A stretch of 64,000 nt of DNA, taken from NCBI GenBank assembly GCA_046483125.1, contig JAWODU010000085.1:3879-67878 (forward strand). The letters run 5' to 3'. The translations under genes and the position numbers were made by a program. This DNA is from JAWODU01 sp046483125 (GTDB taxonomy: Bacteria > Verrucomicrobiota > Kiritimatiellia > UBA8416 > JAWODU01). Within the stretch, counting starts at the first letter, position 1, and every line of letters begins with the position of its first letter. Under the pieces are notes generated by a model. The model was not told the origin of the DNA. It saw only the letters and a list, made by a program, of their open reading frames with translations, and searched no databases. Below are positions 27,301 through 34,993 of the stretch, piece after piece.

Positions 27301-27918
27301 GTTGGCGTCGCACGCCACCACCAGGTCGGCCGCGAGTTTCTTCACTTCCGGCTTCCATTTCACGTTGAAACTGCCCGCCAGCCCCAGAAACGCGGTTACT
27401 TCCATGTCCCCCTTGTCCGTTTTGACGCGCTCGACGTTCAGCGCGCCCGGAAAGCGGATTTCGAGGTCATCCCGGTCGCACAGAATGGACACTTTTCTTA
27501 TGTCGGCGCCCGGAATGGAGAAACTGGCAGAGCGCCAATCGCCTTCCCTGGCGGCCCTTCCCGCGAATTTGAACTCTACCGTCCGTTTTCCCGAATCGAA
27601 GCTCCAGAAACCGCCCTTACGCTTCATTTTGAGAATATACCGGTCCGACCCGCGGATAAGCTCGGAATTCGAAGGAAGATCTCCTTCCAGGTAGGCCACA
27701 TCTCCTATTAAAAGCGGCAGGCTCACGGCGTCCTGCTCAAGCTCTGCCGTAAACGAAAGCGTGAAAGTGATATTCTCGCCTTCTATCCTGCCGTCGAGCT
27801 TCAGCCCCGATATTTCCACTCCTTCGGTCCGTGGAAGCGCTTCCTTTTGCCCGCGAGCCCAAGCACCCGCCGGCGCCATTAACCCCGCCAACGCTATTAC
27901 CGTAATCAGTCTTTTCAT
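21343..27918 (-). CDS. Giant internally duplicated envelope protein of unknown function
   Basis: A single intact frame of 2,191 residues. It starts with a signal peptide (MKRLITVIALAGLMAPAGAWA). Residues about 25-875 and 1150-1970 are two halves built from the same beta-rich module of roughly 100 residues; recognisable copies read FTGRDVRGW...EISLQEKVMGDYTLGVTY, LTGQDVSHW...VIVHFRKKALGDRTLNV and MTGRDIAKV...WEVELHNKVLNDYQLEARY. Between the halves (about 885-1065) are four or five membrane helices, an acidic Pro/Glu linker and a second signal-like helix (CLVAIGIIGASLGWAAG, about 1127-1143). A helical, TPR-like stretch (about 1985-2100) precedes a last membrane span near 2176. It probably arose by fusion of duplicated genes. 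Upstream are the vWA and ECF sigma genes on the same strand. Confidence 0.7.
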   Translation of the reverse strand: MKRLITVIALAGLMAPAGAWARGQKEALPRTEGVEISGLKLDGRIEGENITFTLSFTAELEQDAVSLPLLIGDVAYLEGDLPSNSELIRGSDRYILKMKRKGGFWSFDSGKRTVEFKFAGRAAREGDWRSASFSIPGADIRKVSILCDRDDLEIRFPGALNVERVKTDKGDMEVTAFLGLAGSFNVKWKPEVKKLAADLVVACDANTIASASVGALKIDNVFTYRVVQGSLKEIPLRLPEELSVTQVRGEDIQDWVIQEKEGEAARTLLVTLSRPKEKDYMLRVESETVLPKFPCELELPVIIPRRVIRSSGFLMLGTDSAIKLLVDKALGLTQVDQTSFPEVALEGKKQSGRTLPSRSRFAYQYANVPYTLKLSIDDIVSEYSSNEQLVLSVKDSDLVLAASVELDVRDAPAREIVIETDPDWIVANVSGAALSDYNVRTRNGKREISVFFRDAVTGRTLVNVRLEKSLPGDKTRFQAPAFVIRDSESQRGYLVLSVEKGLRIEKCETGKLREVQTGSVPVKVPGAQLAYRYKEGEWSLDVKFERTKPTIHSELFHLVSIGEGVLYCSSAATYHIAGAPVKTFRIRIPEEFQNVEFTGRDVRGWKHDGEVWEISLQEKVMGDYTLGVTYDRKFAYRADEVTVGGVSTVETTTETGYIMLAGAAALNLTLQERDKSIIKVDRDEVPEAYTLLVNDPILDAYKYTGHPHTAKIGIKRYETERLLDAVVDLTMLSTRISKDGEAVTTAEYSVKNLSRQYLIVSIPEEANLWSTSLINANEEKTEVTALKEDGRILIPVRRLRNPNEPVRVEVVYARSRDEIGALGKSMRFLAPVTGNTPNTFAKWEFFLPEGYTVGTAGGNMSRAMSIWTGGIVEALRNMLKLYGIALTDFAGWTVVALAAVLFTCLVAFNTGRGRGFGWQGALGVVALITVLFAGGLWQLGRMWSGLERTVDVFRGPAAGSSFSVSRTVNLEGAEPLAVDLRLVPEWIGADSSLLWAVVAVVLSLWLILKGRSGRKRRAWCTALGFTLLTFGLAQLETGRNLITIMFAVGVAVAVVLRLVKAAYAAGTRRPVPAGPAPAGPPEMPSEEAPLDGMPFEEETEDTVEPDRFDEPEEPDRHQQGHGTISCLVAIGIIGASLGWAAGEPLDKAETDVLPAMKEVNIQVKAPEMTEEAEKSARVDAVYEFEGRKGSEFVVLRPPAVLTDYDLNSSALQLRTDVNGYVLTVEERGDYEINLKYSLPLVEKEGAWFLGLRIPPNLKNRVKLEIPENELEVESPDAVLFKTTEKEDVTEAIAVYGMSRQAFISWRPRARKTRLEKVVFFSELNTMAVFQPGVVELTNLVKYQIAQGELKSMNVEVPENMTVTAVKAPGLSTWRFDPETRLLEAIVDKPVTGDFTLHVVSQVGCEGLPYKVQAGILKVKDAVRQRGSMALAVPGNVKILVSETEGLHPMNIEDVSERLVREVGTAARMKEVPEIKRAFRYHKTPASGKVTAERVLPELRVAENGSMSVSDERIVLSTHLKVGISKAGIFSVRLGIPDEYDVESLTGQDVSHWDEVGGEADGRTPREVIVHFRKKALGDRTLNVVAARTEKGLEETIYVPRIAVQDALKHTGQMVVRGERGVRMSTVMRKGVSEMNPRDLGIRETGALAFKLLRPEWMIQLKAETVEPTIRTEVLHRVDLSEGKMRGTAYVRYRIEHAGCKTFRLKAPAPGISLAMTGRDIAKVHEADREKGIWEVELHNKVLNDYQLEARYQTTQAGKIRAIVPLDVESRKGYLAVMSEGRAEVRPAGTPAGLKREDSRSVPGYFGAGDLSDAVYCFRTIGGEYELDLSVIRHGAAEVLPAEVSSTRLTSVVSGQGDILTRVSMEMTVGDLRFLEIELPEEGSELWSAFVNGKAASVSEEGGVYRIPLEEPVPGEKTEVEMVYVSPSPGKWYSSRLSYKAPKFGLPLKKDIEWTFYVVPGRLYYGFGGTMNPVEDKEPVLQAFTRQQYNISNLRKIAEEQEKAKSVLAKGEKYAQQGQQKLARKALESAVNWSQNDLAFNEDARIQFRNLAKQQALVGLVQRRDKMRFDKNIQQAGQVARIEDFRQGNFTAEYANRIQQSLSERDNTSLLKLSERIMDQQAAAERSAQAIKITIPTHGRKLMFRRSMQTDPEADMVVSFKMSGGRMLRWGAGLLIALVLTVAYRALSTRKY

Positions 27919-27942
27919 ATCGGCCTTTCTCCCTTTATCTTC

Positions 27943-28234
27943 GTACTGTCAAACCTGACAGCACGTTTTTCTGTGTAACTGTCCCTTTTTTCAGGTCATT
28001 AGCCGTTTTTCGACTCTCTCCCCCTTTTCCCAATACACTTAAACGCTTTCTTAACCGCCACCCTTTCCGCCGCGGCGGACGCACACCCTTAACCGACCTG
28101 CTTACTCGTCACGTGCCGGCCGTTGCAACAGAGTCGTTTAAGCGTATACGACAAAGGGTAGCGGTTAAGTGTGCGATTAAGTGTTCCAACTCGTCCTACA
28201 TCCGTTTTTGTCGCGGTAGAACTTTTGACAATGC
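27943..28234. repeat. Family A long repeat, copy 4, upstream of the giant gene
   Basis: Inverted relative to 19734-20018 and differing from it at only scattered positions over about 240 bases. It lies between the vWA gene and the giant gene and ends 25 bases before the giant gene start, the same distance as the other copy has from the DUF1844 start. Its gene-proximal end carries CTGTCAGGTTTGACAG, a 6-bp inverted repeat that could bind a regulator. Confidence 0.8.
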
Positions 28235-28287
28235 CTTTATCTCTTTCCGATTTCCGGCTTAGTGCGAATAGCCGCATCTAAATCCCG

Positions 28288-31047
28288 TCAAAACTCCCCT
28301 CTCGCCATCCCGTTCGCTCCCTCTACCATCCTCACAAGCTCCTGCACCCTTTTATCCAGATGAAGTTCAAGCGACACCGGTCTCAGCACCCTGGCAACAT
28401 CCTCATATGTGCTTCCCGCCGCGTGAGGACACCCCCGCAGTATTTCCGCGAACTCCGCGACCCCCGCCGCAAGCTTGAAACGCGCGTCCATCCTGTTGAA
28501 ATCGCCGGCCACGTCCGCGCCTCGCAGGGCCTTTTCTATTTCCTCCACTTCGCCGGTATCCATTCTTCTGTATCTTACACGCACCGTGGCAATAGCGTCC
28601 GCGTCGCTGCCCTTGAGTTTTCCATCCCGGAATTCCATCTCGTAGAGAGCCGTAACCGACTGGCCCGAACCCACTTCCCCGGCGTCAACCGTGTCGTCCC
28701 GGAACTGCTCCTTCCTGAGCTGGCGGTTTTCATATCCAAGCTGGCGGTAACGCTTTACTTTCCGCGGGTTGAATTCCACCTGTATTTTCACGTCCGACGC
28801 GATCGTATTCAGGGTGGCGGCCATGTTGTCCACCAGCACACGTTTCGCTTCTTCTTTCGAATCGATAAAGCTGTAGGTTCCGTCGCCCTTGTTGGCCAGC
28901 TTCTCCAGCATCTCGTCGTTGTAAGTCCCGATACCGAACCCGAAGACCGAACAGTAAATGCCCTGTTTCCTGTAATCGCTGATCTGCTCCAGTATGTCCT
29001 CGGCCGCGCCCGTACCCAGGTTCGCCGCCCCGTCCGACATGACCAGCACCCGGTTCGCCGCCCCGCCTTCGAAAGCCCTGGCCGCCTCAGCATAAGCCGT
29101 CCTCATGCCTTCTTCCAGGTTCGTGGAGCCCGTTGCGCGCAGGCGGTCCAGCGCCCCGAATATTCTTTCCTTTTCCGAAGCCGGGATGTGCGGAAGAACC
29201 AGCCTCGAATCAGAGCCGAAACGTACAATGCCCACCCTGTCGGAAGGCGCCAGTTCCGACACCAGCATCCTGACCGATTTCCTGACAAGCTCCATTCTGT
29301 CCGGCGTGTTCATGGAACCCGACGAATCTATAACCAGAGTCAGTACCGCCTTCTGCTGTTCTTCTCTGCCGAGGCGCTTGCCCTTGACACCGATTTTCAT
29401 CAGGTACAGCCCACGCCCGAACTCCGAAGGAGCGCACTGGAGGTACACCCTGAACGTGTCCCTTTGCGGCGGATCGTATGCGTAATCGAAGAAGTTCACG
29501 AACTCCTCGGTGCGAACGGACTCAGCGGGAGGAAGAAAACCCCGCGTCATGTAATTCCGCGACAACGTGTACGAGGCGGTGTCGACATCAATGGCAAAAG
29601 TCGAAAAAGCCCGCTCCGAAGCATAGTAGAAAGGATTAACCCCGACAGCCCTGAACCGCGCCCCCGTTTCTTCCGGTTCCTTCGGTTTTGCTTTTGGCTC
29701 CTGTCTTTTGTAGAAATCAATACCTACTTCAATGTCTCCGGAATCCGAAAAGTCGACTTTTTCATTACCCTTGTTCACAATAACCGGGCTTTTGACTAAA
29801 GCCACCGAGTTGAAATCCGCGGGCTTGGGGCTGAAATCCGTAGCCGGGCCCGCGAACCTGGTCGGCGGCGATTCTTTTCCTGCCTTCTCACGGGATTCCG
29901 TCTCCGTGCGCTTCTTCTCTTCGAATAATCTGCCCTGAATCGGTATACCACTGATCGCGGAAGCATGTTCGCCGTCCCCAGGCCGTCCTCCTGCTTCTCC
30001 CGACATGCGGCCCGTAACTTCTTCTCTCCTTCCATCCCTCTCAAGCCGGTCTGCATCCATCCGACGATAAATCTGCTCGGAAGCCCCATCCATGGTTTCC
30101 GCCAGCTCTGCCTCAGCCGGTGTCCCTGCATGCCAGAAGAAATCCTTCTTTTCGGCCTTTTGCGCCGATTCACCGCCTTCTGTGACTTCCTTCTGTTGTA
30201 CGCCCGAATCAGCATTGGCTCTCTTCTTTTTTCCCGCAACGGCACTTCCCCGCGCGCCCGAGCTTCTTGATCCGAAAATGCCCTTCATTATCACCGGACT
30301 CTTAACGATGCTGTCCTCCAGGTCCGGGAATTCTTCCATCTCTTCAGCCGGCGCGGGCTCGCTCGGTAACGCCGCGCCTTCCTGCGCCGGCGCTTCCCGC
30401 TCCGGCCGCGATGCGTCCAGCTCGAAGGAAACAGACATATCCGCGCCCGCCGGTGCGCCTCCCCCGCCGCCGCCGAATCCTGTTTCCCTGTCATCTTCCC
30501 GCACTTCATGCGCTTCGCGTAAGGCCCTACGCTTCCGATGCCTTGCCTTCTCACTTCCTTCAGCTTTCCTGCCTGTATCGGGGCCTTGCAGTGTTGCCCG
30601 CGCGGATTTTGGAGCCCTGTATCCGGCCGTACTGCTGTCTGCTACCACTTCACCCATCTTGAAAGTAGCTTTCATCATCGACGGAACCAGAATCCCCGCG
30701 AATACAAATGTCAGGAGCAGACATGCGGCGGCGGCAGTCAGGACGGGATGCGACGAAAACAACCAGTACACAACCCTGCTCCCGCCCTTCCGTCGGGCTC
30801 CTGCCTTCGCCCCGGGCAAGGCATTTGTTATTTTCTGCCGGCGGGAAACGGACAGATGCTCCGGTGCTTTGGAAGGCGGCTGTGCCAGGGCATCACGCAA
30901 CAGATCGAGGGTCGGCTCGATTTCCCGCATGTATGCCCGGCAGTCGCCGCACTTATCCAGATGCGCCTTCACCTCCGCGGCGGTCTTCCCGTCAAGATCC
31001 CCCAGCAGATACGCCGTCAACTTTTCTCTTATTTCTTCACACTTCAT
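28288..31047 (-). CDS. zf-HC2 anti-sigma-like domain fused to a YfbK-type von Willebrand A protein
   Basis: A 919-residue protein. Residues 1-40 form a zf-HC2 zinc finger (H29-x3-C33-x2-C36, with C3), the fold of ZAS anti-sigma factors. One membrane helix follows at about 102-121. A long Glu/Arg/Ala-rich linker leads to a vWA-associated N-domain (RTEEFVNFFDYAYDPP, about 490-510) and a von Willebrand A domain with intact MIDAS D574-S-S-G-S-M. The C-terminal part fits DUF3520 as in YfbK. Topology implies a cytoplasmic finger and periplasmic vWA domain. It lies 71 bases downstream of the ECF sigma gene, so it is the probable regulator of that sigma factor. Confidence 0.87.
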   Translation of the reverse strand: MKCEEIREKLTAYLLGDLDGKTAAEVKAHLDKCGDCRAYMREIEPTLDLLRDALAQPPSKAPEHLSVSRRQKITNALPGAKAGARRKGGSRVVYWLFSSHPVLTAAAACLLLTFVFAGILVPSMMKATFKMGEVVADSSTAGYRAPKSARATLQGPDTGRKAEGSEKARHRKRRALREAHEVREDDRETGFGGGGGGAPAGADMSVSFELDASRPEREAPAQEGAALPSEPAPAEEMEEFPDLEDSIVKSPVIMKGIFGSRSSGARGSAVAGKKKRANADSGVQQKEVTEGGESAQKAEKKDFFWHAGTPAEAELAETMDGASEQIYRRMDADRLERDGRREEVTGRMSGEAGGRPGDGEHASAISGIPIQGRLFEEKKRTETESREKAGKESPPTRFAGPATDFSPKPADFNSVALVKSPVIVNKGNEKVDFSDSGDIEVGIDFYKRQEPKAKPKEPEETGARFRAVGVNPFYYASERAFSTFAIDVDTASYTLSRNYMTRGFLPPAESVRTEEFVNFFDYAYDPPQRDTFRVYLQCAPSEFGRGLYLMKIGVKGKRLGREEQQKAVLTLVIDSSGSMNTPDRMELVRKSVRMLVSELAPSDRVGIVRFGSDSRLVLPHIPASEKERIFGALDRLRATGSTNLEEGMRTAYAEAARAFEGGAANRVLVMSDGAANLGTGAAEDILEQISDYRKQGIYCSVFGFGIGTYNDEMLEKLANKGDGTYSFIDSKEEAKRVLVDNMAATLNTIASDVKIQVEFNPRKVKRYRQLGYENRQLRKEQFRDDTVDAGEVGSGQSVTALYEMEFRDGKLKGSDADAIATVRVRYRRMDTGEVEEIEKALRGADVAGDFNRMDARFKLAAGVAEFAEILRGCPHAAGSTYEDVARVLRPVSLELHLDKRVQELVRMVEGANGMARGEF

Positions 31048-31118
31048 AAATCACCAGCGCCCCGGCCCTGTTATACCCCGTCTTTTCCGGCCTTCCTGTA
31101 AAATCTTTCCCTTTCGCG

Positions 31119-31676
31119 TTATTTCGCGCCTTTCGCAGTTCCTTCGGCTCCCTGCACTTTCTCCGCCATCTTTCTCACTGCGTGATGCAGTATATTCCCC
31201 ACGTTGCCCTCGCTCCTGCCCGTCACCTCGCTTATTTCCCTGTACGACATTCCGTGCTCAAGACGCAGAAGCAGAACCTGCTGTTCTCTCGGCAACAGCG
31301 CCTTCAGATGTTCCAGCACCAGCGCCTTCCGCTCGTCTTTGCCGGGACAGTTCCTTCCGTCCGGACAGTCATCCTTTTTTTCCTCGGCGTGCCCTCTGTA
31401 CAGTTTCTGAAGCCGCGATTCCCGCCTGATAAAATCCACCGCCTCGTTATGCGTAACCCGGTAAAGCCAGCTTTTCAGCCCGGCCGAAGGCCGAAGACCT
31501 GGTTTCCAGGCCCTGAAAAGCTTGATGAACACGTTCTGAACCACGTCTTCGGCAATGAAAGGGTTGTTGGTGATTCGCGACGCGTAACGAAGAAGCGGCG
31601 TTTCGTGCCGGGCCACAATCGCCTCCATGCGGGCCGCCCTGCCCGCGGCATCTTCACCTCGTTTCGTACCTTGCAT
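31119..31676 (-). CDS. ECF-type RNA polymerase sigma factor
   Basis: A 185-residue group 4 sigma factor. Region 2 covers about residues 17-85 (PFIAEDVVQNVFIKLFRAW, SWLYRVTHNEAVDFIRR) and region 4 about 125-175 (LPREQQVLLLRLEHGMSYREISEVTGRSEGNVGNILHHAVRKM). Regions 1.1 and 3 are absent, as expected. A Cys-containing acidic linker (DDCPDGRNCPGKDE) separates them. A GAGGG ribosome site precedes the ATG. The downstream zf-HC2/vWA protein is its likely anti-sigma partner and the giant protein a likely target or effector. Confidence 0.93.
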   Translation of the reverse strand: MQGTKRGEDAAGRAARMEAIVARHETPLLRYASRITNNPFIAEDVVQNVFIKLFRAWKPGLRPSAGLKSWLYRVTHNEAVDFIRRESRLQKLYRGHAEEKKDDCPDGRNCPGKDERKALVLEHLKALLPREQQVLLLRLEHGMSYREISEVTGRSEGNVGNILHHAVRKMAEKVQGAEGTAKGAK

Positions 31677-31996
31677 CAGCGACCCTCGATCATGTCATTC
31701 CAACAGTGATAACGTATGTGACCCCCCGCTTCCTTCAGGATATTTGCCGATTTTTTCTCCGAAAGCCAGAAAAATGCTGATCCGCCCCCCGCGCCGGCCC
31801 CTGAAACAGCCCCGAAACCCTCATCCTCCCAACATTAGAATTGCACATCGCCTGTTCCCTATTCTCAAGCGCACCTTCTCAAGCGCAAGCTTACCTCCAA
31901 AAGTCTCAATATCGATTACAGCTTAATATCGATCTCTATTGACCCTGAGGCCTCCTTCTTTTATCCCTTGGTAGTGAAAGGGTCTGAACTCTAATC
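31677..31996. other. Gene-free divergent intergenic region
   Basis: This 320-base region separates the sigma gene from the COG3044 gene. It holds two CAATATCGAT/TAATATCGAT words (about 31905-31935), two TCTCAAGCGCA words (about 31862-31887) and a TTGACC box near 31939. No coding frame or convincing promoter pair is visible. Confidence 0.4.
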
Positions 31997-33718
31997 ATGG
32001 ATAACCGCAACCACCTGATTCAAATGCTCCAGCGCATCGACGGCCGCGGATACCCGGCCTACAGGGATATCCGCGGAGCTTACGATTTCGGGAATTTCAC
32101 CCTGTTCGTAGACCACGTACAGGGAGATCCTTATGCCGCCCCCAGCAGACTCAGGATCTCCGTGCCGATGGAAATCGCGGCCTTTCCGGAACATTGCCTG
32201 AACAGCAGGATACGGCAAATCGCATTGCGCGATTTTCTCGCGCGCCGCTTCTCGCGGGCCTGCAGGGACGCGTGCTCGCGTCTCGGCTCGGGTAAAAGCG
32301 GAATGATCGCAATGGACGCGCCGGGACAGGAAATCCTGGAACGGTCGGCCGTCATGCTGTCGGATAATTCCGTTGAAGCGCGTTTTACAGTCGGGCTTCC
32401 GGCGCGGGGCAGAAGAATACTTGGGCGCCGCGCGGCCGATCTGCTTTGCGATACTTTGCCGGCCATTGCCGGCTCATCGCTTCGTTTTTCGTCACTTGAC
32501 CCCGATGAAGTTCGCGTCCATCTGGATACGGCGGAAGACGCGGAAAAACTGCGTCTTGCTCTCAAAGACCACGGCCTGGCCGCCTTTATCGCCGAGGGCA
32601 GTATACTGCCCAGACGCTCCGGCGTGGACGAGCGCCCCCTCAAGGGAAAGACTGTAGTGCCCTTTGAAAGCCCCGAAAGCCTGGCGGTAACCATCGATAT
32701 CCCGCACGCCGGACGGGTAACCGGGATGGGCATTCCCGAGGGCGTGACTCTGATCGCAGGGGGCGGTTATCACGGGAAAAGCACCCTGCTGTCCGCTGTC
32801 GAGGCCGGAGTCTATAATCACTTACCCGGAGACGGGCGCGAAAAAGCGGTGACCGATCCCTCGGCCGTAAAGATCAGGGCTGAAGACGGCCGTAGTGTGG
32901 CAGGCGTCAACATACATCCCTTCGTAAGCAATCTTCCCGACGGAGGCAATACGGAATGCTTCAGCACCGAAAACGCCAGCGGCAGTACCAGCCAGGCGGC
33001 CAATATAATGGAGGCTATGGAAACGGGTTGCCGCCTTCTCCTGCTCGACGAGGATACCTGCGCTACGAATCTGCTGATCAGGGACGCGCGCATGCAGAAA
33101 CTTGTGGAAAAAGCGGGCGAACCGATTACACCCTTCGTGGACCGCGTAGGCCCACTGTTCAGGGAGAATAATGTAAGCAGTATTCTGGTTCTCGGCGGCA
33201 GTGGCGACTATTTTGACAGGGCCGATACGGTTATCCGCATGGAAGCATATCGTCCCCGAAACGTCACCGAAGACGCCAGGAAGATCGCCGCTCAACAGCC
33301 CACGGGCAGGGCCGCCGAATCCGTCGGGGAGTGGCCCGGATCATTACGCGGCAGGATTCCCGATCCGCGCAGTCTCAGCCCTCGCAAAGGAAAACGAGAG
33401 GTCAGCATCAAGACACGCGGCGTGAGATACCTTCTGTACGGCACGGAGGAAATAGATCTGAGTTTCGTTTCGCAGTTAGCGGACCCCGGTCAGGTACGGG
33501 CCATAGGCCGGGCGATTTATGCGGCCGGGAAACGACTGGAGGCGCAGGGCCGGAAGGAAAGCGTTGCCGAGCTGGCCCATGCGCTGGCCGCCGAAATCGC
33601 GCAAAAAGGTCTCGACACACTGGATGACCGTCAGTTCGGCGATTATGCCGCATTCCGTCCCTGCGAATTTGCCGCGGCCATGAACAGGCTGAGGACATTG
33701 CGAATGGCCGCGCCTTGA
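31997..33718 (+). CDS. ABC-class ATPase of the COG3044 family
   Basis: A 573-residue predicted ATPase of the COG3044 type. The N-terminal region (RIDGRGYPAYRDIRGAYDF) is family-typical. The Walker A motif is G255-G-G-Y-H-G-K261-S-T263 (AGGGYHGKSTLL), a Walker B-like stretch CRLLLLDEDTCATN lies near 346-360, and SSILVLGGSGDYFDRADTVIRM follows. It is soluble, with no membrane segments. The biological role of the family is not established. It has no ribosome site of note at the ATG. It stands alone, divergent from the sigma gene. Confidence 0.85.
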   Translation: MDNRNHLIQMLQRIDGRGYPAYRDIRGAYDFGNFTLFVDHVQGDPYAAPSRLRISVPMEIAAFPEHCLNSRIRQIALRDFLARRFSRACRDACSRLGSGKSGMIAMDAPGQEILERSAVMLSDNSVEARFTVGLPARGRRILGRRAADLLCDTLPAIAGSSLRFSSLDPDEVRVHLDTAEDAEKLRLALKDHGLAAFIAEGSILPRRSGVDERPLKGKTVVPFESPESLAVTIDIPHAGRVTGMGIPEGVTLIAGGGYHGKSTLLSAVEAGVYNHLPGDGREKAVTDPSAVKIRAEDGRSVAGVNIHPFVSNLPDGGNTECFSTENASGSTSQAANIMEAMETGCRLLLLDEDTCATNLLIRDARMQKLVEKAGEPITPFVDRVGPLFRENNVSSILVLGGSGDYFDRADTVIRMEAYRPRNVTEDARKIAAQQPTGRAAESVGEWPGSLRGRIPDPRSLSPRKGKREVSIKTRGVRYLLYGTEEIDLSFVSQLADPGQVRAIGRAIYAAGKRLEAQGRKESVAELAHALAAEIAQKGLDTLDDRQFGDYAAFRPCEFAAAMNRLRTLRMAAP

Positions 33719-33847
33719 CCGTCACGCGCCTCGACACCCGAATCTGTGAATTTATTCCTGCGTGAATCCTGAATCATTGGTTGATTTTCAGCGGGAACAG
33801 CGCCATGATATATGGCAGTTCGCAGAACTCCGGATAAGGAAACAGAT

Positions 33848-34993
33848 ATGTCCCCCGATCCGCTTACGCCTTACGGTAACCGTCCCATGGTTACGCCGAT
33901 CGTTAACGCGGTGAACTACGAGTACCGTGACTTCGAGGTCCTTCGCCGGATCACAGACGGCGAAATTGACGGATACACCTATCACCGCGATGACAATCCA
34001 ACGGTGCGCGCCGTGGAAAAGAAAATCGCGGCCATGGAAAACGCCGAAGACTGCGTCATCTGCACCACCGGCATGGCGGCCTGCACGATGACTTTCTTCA
34101 CCTATCTCAAGGCCGGCGACAACCTGGCTATTTTCCATGACGTTTACGGCGCTCATTACAAAGTTCACCTGATACTGAAGAAATTCGGCGTAGACGTGAC
34201 ATGGATAAAAGCTTCAGAAAGCGCGAACCTGGGCGAATACATCAAGCCGAACACGACAATGGTATTTCTCGAAACACCCAGCAACCCGCTGTGTAAAGTT
34301 ATCGATATTGCCGCCGCCCGCAAAGCGGCTGACAAGGTCGGGGCAATGCTGGTGGTGGACAACACGTTCGCGACGCCTTATCATCAGAAACCTCTTGAAC
34401 TCGGAGCCGACCTGGTGGTGCACAGCGTTACCAAGGGACTCGGTGGTCACAACGACCTTATGGCCGGCGCTATAGCGGGTTCAAAAGAACACTACGAGAA
34501 CCTGTGGTTTACACGGCAGGCTATCGGAACAACGCAGGACGCTTACTCCGCCTCCCTGATCGAAAGGGGACTGAAAACTTTTGATTTGAGGGCCGAAAGA
34601 ATGGCGTCCAACGCCATGGCCATGGCCGAATACCTTGAAGGCCATCCGAAAGTACCGAGAGTGTCCTATCCCGGCCTGAAAGCAGATCCCGGGCATGAAA
34701 CGGCTTCGATGCAGATGGAAAACGGATACGGCGGGGTTCTGGCCTTTGAAGCGGGACAGACCCAGGAAGACGCCAGGAAATTCATAAGCGCTCTGAATGT
34801 AATATATCATACGGTTAGTCTTGGCGCCACTGAATCACTGATATGCATACCGTATCTTACGACTATGCTCTATCTTCCGCCGGAACGCAGAGTCAGTTTC
34901 GGTGTCAGGGAAAACACCGTACGCCTGTCAGCGGGCATCGAAGAACCCGGCCGGCTTATACGGGACCTTGAACAGGGTCTGCGGGCTGTATGA
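33848..34993 (+). CDS. PLP-dependent Cys/Met metabolism enzyme (cystathionine synthase/lyase family)
   Basis: A 381-residue fold-type I PLP enzyme of the Cys/Met metabolism family. K196 (HSVTKGLGGHND) should bind PLP and D171 (VVDNTFATP) its ring nitrogen. ETPSNPLCKVIDI is the family signature. It could be a cystathionine gamma-synthase, beta/gamma-lyase or methionine gamma-lyase; sequence alone does not decide. The ATG at 33848 has an AAGGAAA ribosome site, which is why I do not use the upstream frame opening at 33812. Its stop overlaps the next start (ATGA), tying it to a membrane glycosyltransferase-like gene, an odd pairing. Confidence 0.87.
   Translation: MSPDPLTPYGNRPMVTPIVNAVNYEYRDFEVLRRITDGEIDGYTYHRDDNPTVRAVEKKIAAMENAEDCVICTTGMAACTMTFFTYLKAGDNLAIFHDVYGAHYKVHLILKKFGVDVTWIKASESANLGEYIKPNTTMVFLETPSNPLCKVIDIAAARKAADKVGAMLVVDNTFATPYHQKPLELGADLVVHSVTKGLGGHNDLMAGAIAGSKEHYENLWFTRQAIGTTQDAYSASLIERGLKTFDLRAERMASNAMAMAEYLEGHPKVPRVSYPGLKADPGHETASMQMENGYGGVLAFEAGQTQEDARKFISALNVIYHTVSLGATESLICIPYLTTMLYLPPERRVSFGVRENTVRLSAGIEEPGRLIRDLEQGLRAV

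Noticed and set aside
28360..29799. A 479-codon open frame antisense to the vWA gene
   Set aside because: The minus strand has clear zf-HC2 and vWA motifs; this frame has none.
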